Shown: piece by piece, positions 1-5,258 of the stretch
How positions within the stretch are numbered: position 1 is the stretch's first letter
How the letters are laid out: the number at the start of each line of letters is the position of its first letter
NCBI GenBank assembly: GCA_900553225.1
Contig: USCV01000064.1
Span: 1 to 5,258 of the forward strand
Origin: an uncultured Clostridium sp.
GTDB lineage: Bacteria; Bacillota; Clostridia; TANB77; CAG-508
Length of the DNA: 5,258 nt
Direction of reading: 5' to 3'
Notes under the pieces: model-generated
Seen by the model: the letters and a program-made list of their open reading frames with translations, nothing else
The model's database searches: none
What the model was told of the DNA's origin: nothing
Position numbers and translations under genes: made by a program

Positions 1-1674
1 AAATTTAAGATTATTAAATTTATCTAGAAATCCTAGTTTTTTTATTTCAGAAATCGGAATTCCTTTTTGCGTTAAATTTAAAGATTTTTCATATAATAAT
101 ATAATTGTTTGCATCATTTTAAATTGCTTATTTATTGAAACTGAAGTATCTACTAAATCTAATGCATTTTGCTGTAAGAAACCTATTCTAATTATTTTTG
201 CAATTTCTAATATTAACTTATTGCTTTCTGATAAAACATCTTGTCCAACAACACGAGCAATTTCTAACAGTTCATTTTCTTCTTCTAGAATTTGTACTAT
301 TTTTTGCCTTATTTCTAAGAACTCTACATCTACATTTTCTTCATACCAGTTTTGCAATGTAGAAATGTATTCACTATAGCTTATATTCCAATCTACTGCA
401 GGATAATGTCTTGAATAAGCAAGCTCACGACTTAATCCCCAAAACGAGTGAACAAATCTTTTAGTATTTTGTGTTACAGGTTCAGAGAAGTCAGACCCTT
501 GTGGAGAAACAGCTCCAATTATAGTAACTGAACCAATTTTTCCATTGTAGCTTTCAACTATTCCTGCTCTTCCATAAAATTCTGATAATCTAGATGGTAG
601 ATATGAAGGAAATCCTTCTTCTGCTGGAAGTTCTTCAAGTCTACCTGAAATTTCCCTTAAAGCTTCTGCCCATCTTGATGTAGAATCTGCCATTACAGCA
701 ACATTATATCCCATATCTCTATAATACTCTGCCATTGTAATTCCAGTATAGATAGAAGCCTCTCTTGCTGCAACAGGCATATTTGAAGTATTAGCAATTA
801 AAATTGTTCTTTCTATCATTGGTCTACCAGTTTTTGGATCAATTAATTTTGGAAACTCCTCTAGTACATCTGTCATCTCATTTCCACGTTCTCCACATCC
901 AATGTAAACAATAATATCTGCATTGCTCCATTTAGCAAATTGGTGCTGGAGCATTGTTTTTCCTGTTCCAAACCCTCCAGGTATCATTCCTGTTCCACCT
1001 TTTCCAATTGGAAACATAGAGTCAATAACCCTTTGTCCTGTAAGAAGTGGCTCATTTACTACTAATCTTTCTTTATATTCTCTTGGTTTTCTAACTGGCC
1101 ATTTTTGTAGCATTGTTATTTCAAAAATATTCATATCTTCTGTTTGTACCTTTGCAAGTACATCATTTACTTTATAATTGCCTTCTTTAGCAATTTCTAT
1201 AACTTTTCCTTCCAAGTTTGAAGAATTCATAATTCTATTAACTATTAATGGGGTTTCCTGTACATTACCAATAATTGTGCTCTTTTTTACAATATCACCT
1301 ATTTGAATCGTTGGTACAAAATGCCATAATTCTTCAAAATCAATAGCAGGTATGTTATTACCTCTTTTTATGAAATCTCCCTCTTCTTCTTTTAGTCTAT
1401 TTAAAGGTCTTTGAATTCCATCAAAAATTTTTCCCATTAATCCTGGTGCTAATAATACAGAAAGTGGTTCTTCATCACTTATTACTTCTTCATTAATTTT
1501 TAATCCACTTGTATTTTCATAACATTGAATTGTAGCTGTATCATTTTTTATTTTTATTACATCACCTAAAATTTTTTCTTTTCCAATATAAACAATATCA
1601 TGCATAGCAAAATCGCCTTCACCTTTTGCCAAAATTACTGGTCCGTTAATGGAAGTTACTACTTTTTTTTGCAA
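1..1674 (-). CDS. ntpA: V/A-type ATPase catalytic subunit A, C-terminal end outside window
   Basis: This is the catalytic subunit of the A3B3 head, which hydrolyses or makes ATP (EC 7.1.2.2 or the sodium equivalent 7.2.2.1). The frame is open for 558 codons to the left edge; the family is about 585-595 residues, so only about 30 are missing. Features in order: N-terminal barrel with INGPVILAKG (residues 9-18); A-specific bulge domain about 110-190; TGQRVIDSMFPIGKGG (212-227); P-loop GGFGTGKT (233-240, Lys239); IVYIGCGERGNEMTDVLEEF with catalytic Glu262; Walker B-type VAVMADSTSRWAEALRE with Asp330; EEGFPSYLPSRLSEFYGRAG; the alpha/beta signature SPQGSDFSEPV (390-400); and a helical C-terminal domain. 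Positions coincide with Enterococcus hirae NtpA as I recall it. The start is TTG 1674-1672: GGGGTGA is 6 bases upstream, and an in-frame TAA directly precedes the TTG. The next ATG (residue 24) would delete the first strand. The P-loop has Gly where most members have Pro (GPFGxGKT). Subunit B is expected next. Confidence 0.97.
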   Translation of the reverse strand, partial: MQKKVVTSINGPVILAKGEGDFAMHDIVYIGKEKILGDVIKIKNDTATIQCYENTSGLKINEEVISDEEPLSVLLAPGLMGKIFDGIQRPLNRLKEEEGDFIKRGNNIPAIDFEELWHFVPTIQIGDIVKKSTIIGNVQETPLIVNRIMNSSNLEGKVIEIAKEGNYKVNDVLAKVQTEDMNIFEITMLQKWPVRKPREYKERLVVNEPLLTGQRVIDSMFPIGKGGTGMIPGGFGTGKTMLQHQFAKWSNADIIVYIGCGERGNEMTDVLEEFPKLIDPKTGRPMIERTILIANTSNMPVAAREASIYTGITMAEYYRDMGYNVAVMADSTSRWAEALREISGRLEELPAEEGFPSYLPSRLSEFYGRAGIVESYNGKIGSVTIIGAVSPQGSDFSEPVTQNTKRFVHSFWGLSRELAYSRHYPAVDWNISYSEYISTLQNWYEENVDVEFLEIRQKIVQILEEENELLEIARVVGQDVLSESNKLILEIAKIIRIGFLQQNALDLVDTSVSINKQFKMMQTIILLYEKSLNLTQKGIPISEIKKLGFLDKFNNLKF

Positions 1675-1680
1675 TTAATC

Positions 1681-1687
1681 TCACCCC
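1681..1687 (-). promoter_or_regulatory. Ribosome binding site of subunit A, containing the stop of subunit E
   Basis: The minus strand reads GGGGTGA, 6 bases before the TTG start at 1674-1672. Its last three bases are the TGA stop of subunit E. Together with the in-frame TAA just before the TTG, it makes the TTG start close to certain. Confidence 0.8.
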
Positions 1688-2247
1688 AAATCTTTTTTTC
1701 TTACTTCTTCTTCAATTGAATTTTTTATAGTAGAATCAATAAATATTTCTTGCGATTCTACTATGATTCCACCAATATAGCTATCATCTATTATCATGCA
1801 ATTTGCAAAATATTCATCACTTAATTTTTTACTAAATCTTTCAAAATCCTTTTTTACTAGCCCTATTTTTGAGTTTTTAATATCTATTTTAGGTAAAATA
1901 TCTTTTACTAAATTCCAAAAGTATTCTTCATAAATATCTAAATCCATCATCTTTTTTATTTGAACAGATATATCTTCTGTTAATTTTTTGTTATATTCTT
2001 TTATTTTTTCAAAAATTTCCTTTTTTTGTAATGTTTCATATTCGTAAATCTTTTTATAGTACTCTTTATCTAATTTTTCACATTTTTTTTGATAAGTATT
2101 TTCCTGTTTGTTTGTATATTCTTCTACTTCTTGCATAATTTGTTCATTCATTTCTTTTTTTATTTTTTCTTCTAATTCTTCTTTGTCCTTTTGAACAAGT
2201 CTTTTGCAGCTTTCTTTCAATTCATTTAATTTTAAATTTGTATCCAT
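1681..2247 (-). CDS. ntpE: V/A-type ATPase subunit E (peripheral stalk)
   Basis: Subunit E forms the peripheral stalk that keeps the A3B3 head from turning. The 188-residue product has a long, highly charged Lys/Glu-rich coiled coil from about residue 5 to 100, followed by a globular C-terminal domain that docks on the head. That domain carries DDSYIGGIIVESQEIFIDST near residues 155-175, matching the 'GG-I-E-...-I-N/D-T' signature of subunit E, and the ending NSIEEEVRKKDLG is also family-like. I chose ATG 2247-2245: AGGTGA lies 5 bases upstream of it. A longer frame starting at GTG 2256, or at ATG 2253, would begin inside or directly against that ribosome site. Length is typical (about 185-205). 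The stop TGA at 1683-1681 is embedded in the ribosome site of subunit A, so the two are translationally coupled. The coiled coil is generic, so the call rests on the C-terminal motif and operon position. Confidence 0.9.
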   Translation of the reverse strand: MDTNLKLNELKESCKRLVQKDKEELEEKIKKEMNEQIMQEVEEYTNKQENTYQKKCEKLDKEYYKKIYEYETLQKKEIFEKIKEYNKKLTEDISVQIKKMMDLDIYEEYFWNLVKDILPKIDIKNSKIGLVKKDFERFSKKLSDEYFANCMIIDDSYIGGIIVESQEIFIDSTIKNSIEEEVRKKDLG

Positions 2248-2252
2248 TTTCA

Positions 2253-2258
2253 TCACCT
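2253..2258 (-). promoter_or_regulatory. Ribosome binding site of subunit E
   Basis: The minus strand reads AGGTGA, 5 bases before ATG 2247-2245. It overlaps the in-frame GTG at 2256 and abuts the ATG at 2253, which rules these out as likely starts. Confidence 0.65.
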
Positions 2259-2262
2259 ATTT

Positions 2263-2496
2263 TCAAATTACCACAACAAGTGGTGTCTTTCTTTTCTCAA
2301 TTATATTATCTAATTTTTCTTTTCCATGTTCATAAACATTTTTAGATACTACTAAAATTCCTACATTATTATCTTCCATAACTTCATCTATTTTTTTATT
2401 TACTATATCTAAATCTTCTAGAACAATTGAATGAATTCCTGATAAATTAAAACCAACTGCAGTATCCATATCATCTAAAATAGAATATATTTTCAT
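2263..2496 (-). CDS. ntpG: V/A-type ATPase subunit F (central shaft), short form
   Basis: Subunit F binds subunit D in the rotating central shaft and modulates catalysis. The 77-residue product begins MKIYSILDDMDTAVGFNLSGI, matching the family opening 'K.Y.I.D..DT..G..L.GI'. It continues with NNVGILVVSKNVYEH, the second conserved strand, and ends TPLVVVI, the third strand. The family is normally about 100-105 residues: after 'PL-V-I' most members continue with a loop (PDR-G-like) and a C-terminal helix of about 25 residues. That part is missing. The bases after the TGA at 2265-2263 do not restore it in any frame before subunit E begins, so no simple frameshift explains it. The start ATG 2496 has only a distant, weak GAAAGG 11 bases upstream. 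F lies between K and E. The symbol is ntpG in Enterococcus naming, atpF or ntpF elsewhere. The family call is fairly sure; the short length may be normal for this subgroup. Confidence 0.85.
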   Translation of the reverse strand: MKIYSILDDMDTAVGFNLSGIHSIVLEDLDIVNKKIDEVMEDNNVGILVVSKNVYEHGKEKLDNIIEKRKTPLVVVI

Positions 2497-2559
2497 TTTT
2501 CCAATAACCTTTCTTTTTATTATTGTATACTAGTTAATTGAAAATTGGTTTTCTTCAAA
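2497..2559 (-). other. 63-base K-F spacer, longest gap in the operon
   Basis: This gap is several times longer than the other spacers in the window. It contains a small inverted repeat, GAAAA-CCAA-TTTTC on the minus strand (2553-2540), giving a 5-pair AT-rich stem with a 4-base loop. It lacks the T-run of a terminator. A TATACA-like element (about 2531-2526) has no acceptable -35 partner at 16-18 bases. A weak GAAAGG ribosome site (2513-2508) lies 11 bases before the F start. The gap may affect the K to F expression ratio, but that is inference. Confidence 0.35.
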
Positions 2560-2904
2560 TTATACTTTACTTAAAATCATAATTGAAACAATCAATCCAT
2601 AAATTGCTATACCTTCTGCAAGTCCTGCAAAAATGACTGTTTTACCTAATAGGCTAGGATTTTCACTAATTGCTCCAACAGCACTTGAAGCAACAACAGC
2701 TACTGCAATACCTGAACCTATTGCTGCAAGTCCAACTGCAAGAGCTGCAGCAATTAAGCTTGTACCTTTATCTTTTTCTTGTACTGCTTCATTTACAGTG
2801 CTACTTTCTGTTTCCTCTACTGCATATGAACTATTAATTTTTGTAGAATATATACATCCCCCTAAAATTAAAATAAATACTACTACTAAAACTCTTTTTA
2901 ACAT
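2560..2904 (-). CDS. ntpK: V/A-type ATPase subunit K (rotor-ring proteolipid), single-hairpin form with N-terminal export signal
   Basis: Subunit K forms the ion-carrying rotor ring in the membrane. The 114-residue product has three hydrophobic stretches. The first is an N-terminal signal-like segment, residues 4-16, after MLKR. Residues 49-79 are the first ring helix, with the glycine-rich AIGSGIAVAV. Residues 89-111 are the second helix, with the ion-binding carboxylate Glu97 in LAEGIAIYGL. The loop AISENPSLLGK between the helices is typical of the archaeal/V-type c subunit. It has one hairpin, unlike the doubled 156-residue type of Enterococcus hirae. A signal peptidase I-like site SYA|VEE after residue 28 would leave 86 residues, a normal c-subunit size; LGGC at 14-17 also resembles a lipobox. 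The position of the helix-1 Gln of sodium rings is Val68, and Gly98-Ile99 follow the Glu instead of Ser/Thr, so the site looks more proton-like (inference). The start ATG 2904 has AAAGGGTGA 6 bases upstream; stop TAA. It lies 15 bases after subunit I. Confidence 0.93.
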   Translation of the reverse strand: MLKRVLVVVFILILGGCIYSTKINSSYAVEETESSTVNEAVQEKDKGTSLIAAALAVGLAAIGSGIAVAVVASSAVGAISENPSLLGKTVIFAGLAEGIAIYGLIVSIMILSKV

Positions 2905-2910
2905 ATTTTT

Positions 2911-2919
2911 TCACCCTTT
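2911..2919 (-). promoter_or_regulatory. Ribosome binding site of subunit K
   Basis: The minus strand reads AAAGGGTGA, 6 bases before ATG 2904-2902 and directly after the TAG stop of subunit I. A strong, optimally spaced site fits the need for many copies of K per complex. It also supports the ATG that includes the signal-like N-terminus. Confidence 0.75.
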
Positions 2920-4816
2920 CTATTCATTTTTCGCTTGTGCTTTTATTGTTTTATACTCTATTCCATTTCCAGTATAAAACCTACTAAACAATTCATAATA
3001 CTCAAGTCTTAATACTTGAATTGCAACAATTAATCCTTCAAGTACAATTATAATAGCATTACCTATTATTGCAATTAATAGATTTCCTGCACCTGTTGTC
3101 ATATTAGCAAGTAAATATACCGCCATACACAATCCAACGTGATTAATTGCAAAAGCAGCTAATCTTAAAAATGAAATTGTATTACTTGCAAATGATAATA
3201 ACATTTCTATAATGTCAAATATTTTCTCTACAATTGGAATAGATACTTTTTCTTTTTGTTTTTGTATTTTCTGTGATATTTTATCTCCAAACAAAATAAT
3301 TAAAATCAATATAAATGCAATTATTACAATATTTGATATAGAAATAATTAGTTTACCTTTTAAGAAATAAACTGCAACACATGCCAATACAAAACTATAT
3401 AATAAAAAACCTGCAAGTCCGTTTTTATCAAAAAATATTTTACCTATTTCCTTGTTTTTAATTCCATTTATTATGTTTAGTATCATTGAAATAAGAATAA
3501 ATATACTGCCAACTACAATTCCCGAAATTAACATTGTATTAATATTTTCCATTGGACTTATTAACTTTTGTGGTAAAATATCCTCTTTTCCAAAAATACT
3601 TCCATATAAAAATCCAAAAATAATTGAAGATATTCCTCCTGCTACCATTACAGGACCCATTCCTACTTTTTTTCTCATTAGCAATATTCCAATTAAGAAG
3701 ATAACAGCTCCATGTCCAACATCTCCAAACATAAATCCGAACATAATAAATGATGTTATTGCAACAAATAATGTTGGATCAATTTCACTAACATTTGGAA
3801 GACCATACATATTAACTAATATTTCAAAAGGTTTTATTAGTTTATTATTTTTTAGTTTGGTTGGTTCTTTTATTTCTTCCTTTTTTCCATCATGAATAGT
3901 ATAATCTATTCCTTCTTGTAATTTTAACATATTTACAACAGAATTGAGTTCTAATGCTGGAACCCATATTACCATGTAAAATGTCCCTTTTTTATCATGC
4001 ATTATATACTTTTTTATTTTATTAATATATTCGTAATTTTTTAGTTCTTTATATAAATTAATTAAAACATCTTTATTTTCTCTTTTATAAAACTTAAAAT
4101 CACGTTCATTTTCAGCTATTCTTCTTTTATTTGTTTCATATTCATTTTTGAGATTAAATATAATTTCTTTTAAACTTCCCTTAAATTTGGCTGGAAATAA
4201 AATTCTTTTAAATTCTTGCATATTAAAAAATGCATCTACAGTATCTTCATATTCTAAAGTTGTAAAGTATATAATTGAAGAGATATCTTCCTTTTCCTCA
4301 ATTTTTAAAAATACTGCTGGTAGCCTTTTTAATCCTTCCTCTATTTCACCTATACTTTCAGTTGGTATGTTTCCATATCTAAATTTTATATATTTTAAGT
4401 TGATTAGTTCTTCAATATTAACATTAAAATCTGATAAACTATTTATTGGTAATAAATCATTAAAAATTTCTTCATTTTTTTTAATCAAATTTTCTTTTTC
4501 TGTTTCATATTGTAAACATTTATTTTCTATTTCATCTATTTTTTCTTTTATTTCATAAATTGTATTTTTAGTTATAATATCTTGAGTAAAATCTTCTTTT
4601 TTTAATTCAAATAATTCAAAAAGTTTTTCTGTCTTTTTTAAGTATTCTCTTACTGAGTAATCATATATACAATATTCACATTTCCAAGACTTCCCATAGA
4701 TTTTTTTTGCGTCTTCTAAGCCGAATATCTCTAGATAATAGTTCTTTTGCCAAAAAGCTATCCAGTTTTTCTTCTTTACCAGTTATACTTAAGAGTTTCA
4801 TTCTTTCAATTGACAT
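2920..4816 (-). CDS. ntpI: V/A-type ATPase subunit I (membrane stator, a-like), frame interrupted near codon 32
   Basis: Subunit I is the membrane stator that carries ions to and from the K ring. Its cytoplasmic N-terminal arm holds the peripheral stalks. The start is ATG 4816-4814, preceded by AAGGAG 8 bases away. The first frame runs SIERMKLLSITGKEEKL... and meets TGA at 4678-4676 after 46 codons. From about 4720 the homology-like reading (LEDAKKIYGKSW...) continues in the +1 frame to TAG at 2922-2920. Joined, the product would be about 631 residues, normal for the family (about 640-660). Composite positions: cytoplasmic coiled-coil domain to about 335; YGLPNVSEIDPT at 337-348; FGDVGHG at 363-369; then a run of hydrophobic helices; the essential-arginine helix SNTISFLRLAAFAINHVGL with Arg at about 551; and the final helix with Glu about 593 and QVLRLEYYELFSRFY with Arg about 603. 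All known functional elements of the membrane domain look intact. A start at TTG 4488 gives a 522-residue product but lacks a good ribosome site and removes the N-terminal arm. The break may be a sequencing error, a real mutation or recoding. Confidence 0.9.
4717..4724 (-). other. Probable +1 frame break in subunit I
   Basis: On the minus strand the first frame reads AGA GAT ATT CGG (residues 29-32, SRDIR). The family-like continuation, TTA GAA GAC GCA (LEDA), is read only if one base is skipped, most simply one base of CGGC at 4723-4720. Read this way the protein runs SRDI-R-LEDAKKIYG, resembling the 'I-x-LE-[ND]-A' element I recall from subunit I of related bacteria. Without the shift the frame turns into the Arg-rich stretch RLRRRKKN and stops 15 codons later. 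The downstream frame has no ATG, GTG or TTG between its upstream TAA and the TTG at 4488, so it cannot be an independent gene with a normal N-terminus. No Shine-Dalgarno-like stimulator or in-frame stop lies at the shift point, so programmed frameshifting is not supported. Confidence 0.75.
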
Positions 4817-4824
4817 TTTTAAAT

Positions 4825-4830
4825 CTCCTT
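4825..4830 (-). promoter_or_regulatory. Ribosome binding site of subunit I
   Basis: The minus strand reads AAGGAG, 8 bases before ATG at 4816-4814. It is the best such site in the region. It fixes the true start of subunit I well upstream of the long uninterrupted frame, which is what reveals the frame break. Confidence 0.8.
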
Positions 4831-4836
4831 TTTTCT

Positions 4837-5258
4837 TTAGATTACTTTTCCTATTAATTTATTTTGTATATCTTGTTTACTTATTCCATAACGTATTCCC
4901 TCAATAATACGTATAATATCTGTGTTTTCTAATTCAATTAAATTAATATATGCACATATCGAAGCAATACTAAAAAATTTATTCTTAAATTCTTTTACAT
5001 TTATTTTATGCCATATTCTGTTTGTCTCTTGCTCTATTTCAAACTTTGTACTTGAATTTTTTATAAAATTTGATTGTTTCAATTTTTCTATTATACCAAT
5101 ATCATCTTCTGCATCTATCAATTCTTCTATATTAATTCCGTTATTTTTTGGAACTTGTATTACCATAGAATGTAATTTATCATTACTAAATTTATAATAT
5201 TTTTTTATTCTATAAATCCATAATAAGTTAATTAAATCAATTTCTTGAATAACCATTT
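4837..5258 (-). CDS. ntpC: V/A-type ATPase subunit C (central-shaft socket), C-terminal part, 5' end outside window
   Basis: Subunit C (AC39/d-like family) sits on top of the membrane rotor ring and couples it to the D/F shaft. About 139 C-terminal codons are visible, ending in TAA at 4839-4837; the full protein is usually about 330-350 residues, so roughly the first 60% lies beyond the right edge. The ATG at 5256-5254 is almost certainly an internal Met, since the frame stays open to the edge and no ribosome site can be seen. Family features visible are the segment DLINLLWIYRIKKYY near the start of the visible part, matching the aromatic 'WIYR.KKYY' element of these subunits, and the ending ENTDIIRIIEGIRYGIS, which matches the conserved C-terminal helix. 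The next gene, subunit I, starts 20 bases downstream, and this operon context strengthens the call. The protein is soluble, with no membrane segment in this part. It is also named atpC in some annotations; the family is clear, the symbol is conventional. Confidence 0.88.
   Translation of the reverse strand, partial: MVIQEIDLINLLWIYRIKKYYKFSNDKLHSMVIQVPKNNGINIEELIDAEDDIGIIEKLKQSNFIKNSSTKFEIEQETNRIWHKINVKEFKNKFFSIASICAYINLIELENTDIIRIIEGIRYGISKQDIQNKLIGKVI

Noticed and set aside
923..1177. Plus-strand open frame opposite subunit A
   Set aside because: It lies wholly antisense to the conserved P-loop and bulge region of subunit A. It has no ribosome site and no recognisable protein features.
2540..2553. 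Rho-independent terminator after subunit K
   Set aside because: The stem is only 5 AT-rich pairs and is not followed by a T-run on the minus strand. The operon clearly continues into F.
2497..2559. Internal promoter in the K-F spacer
   Set aside because: A TATACA-like -10 exists, but 16-18 bases upstream there is only A/C-rich sequence. The nearest TTGAAG is 23 bases away, too far for a standard promoter.
2633..2977. Plus-strand open frame opposite subunit K
   Set aside because: It is antisense to the K coding sequence and its composition mirrors the Ala/Gly-rich ring helices. It has no supporting signals.
3452..3895. Plus-strand open frame opposite subunit I
   Set aside because: It is Ile/Pro/Phe-rich as expected for the reverse of a membrane protein gene in AT-rich DNA, with no domain or ribosome site.
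4685..4697. A8 run as the frame-slippage site in subunit I
   Set aside because: Slippage at this run would leave the Arg-rich stretch RLRRRKK in the protein and lose the LEDA element just before it. The shift therefore most likely lies upstream, near 4720.
4676..4816. Independent 46-codon gene upstream of subunit I
   Set aside because: Its first 31 residues match the expected N-terminus of subunit I and the remainder looks like out-of-frame reading, so it is better explained as the start of the interrupted gene.
4148..5197. Plus-strand open frames opposite subunits I and C (4148-4558, 4707-4907, 4922-5197)
   Set aside because: These are antisense shadows of AT-rich coding DNA. They have Ser/Phe/Leu-rich composition and no family resemblance.

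Overview
The window is an internal slice of one operon, all read on the minus strand, encoding a V/A-type rotary ATPase (bacterial ntp/atp type). The DNA is strongly AT-rich. Shine-Dalgarno sites are purine-rich and mostly well placed, one start codon is TTG, and TGA acts as a normal stop at the ends of subunits E and F. This points to a low-GC anaerobic Gram-positive bacterium of the Clostridia/Bacillota kind. Fusobacteriota cannot be excluded, and Mycoplasma-like TGA=Trp decoding is ruled out. This placement is inference from composition and gene content.

Layout in transcription order (right to left): the C-terminal part of subunit C (5258-4837, 5' end outside the window); subunit I, the membrane stator or a-like subunit (4816-2920), whose reading frame is interrupted near codon 32; subunit K, the rotor-ring proteolipid (2904-2560), a single-hairpin type with an N-terminal export signal; a 63-base gap; subunit F (2496-2263), which is short; subunit E, the peripheral stalk (2247-1681); and the catalytic subunit A (1674-1, C-terminal end outside the window). 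Apart from the K-F gap, the spacers are only 6-20 bases. The promoter should lie upstream of subunit C, to the right of the window. Subunits B and D would be expected to the left.

Together the products form one machine. A, with the missing B, makes the ATP-hydrolysing or ATP-synthesising head. F and C, with the missing D, belong to the central shaft and its socket. E forms peripheral stalks that connect the head to the cytoplasmic arm of I. I and the K ring form the ion path. The K ion site lacks the side chains typical of sodium-binding rings, so proton coupling is the somewhat better guess.

The points worth a second look are the frame interruption in subunit I, the signal-peptide or lipobox-like N-terminus and long acidic linker of K, the short F lacking the usual C-terminal segment, and a Pro-to-Gly change in the subunit A P-loop. 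I see no mobile element, RNA gene, CRISPR array or other unknown system. The window is mostly a conventional energy-metabolism operon.
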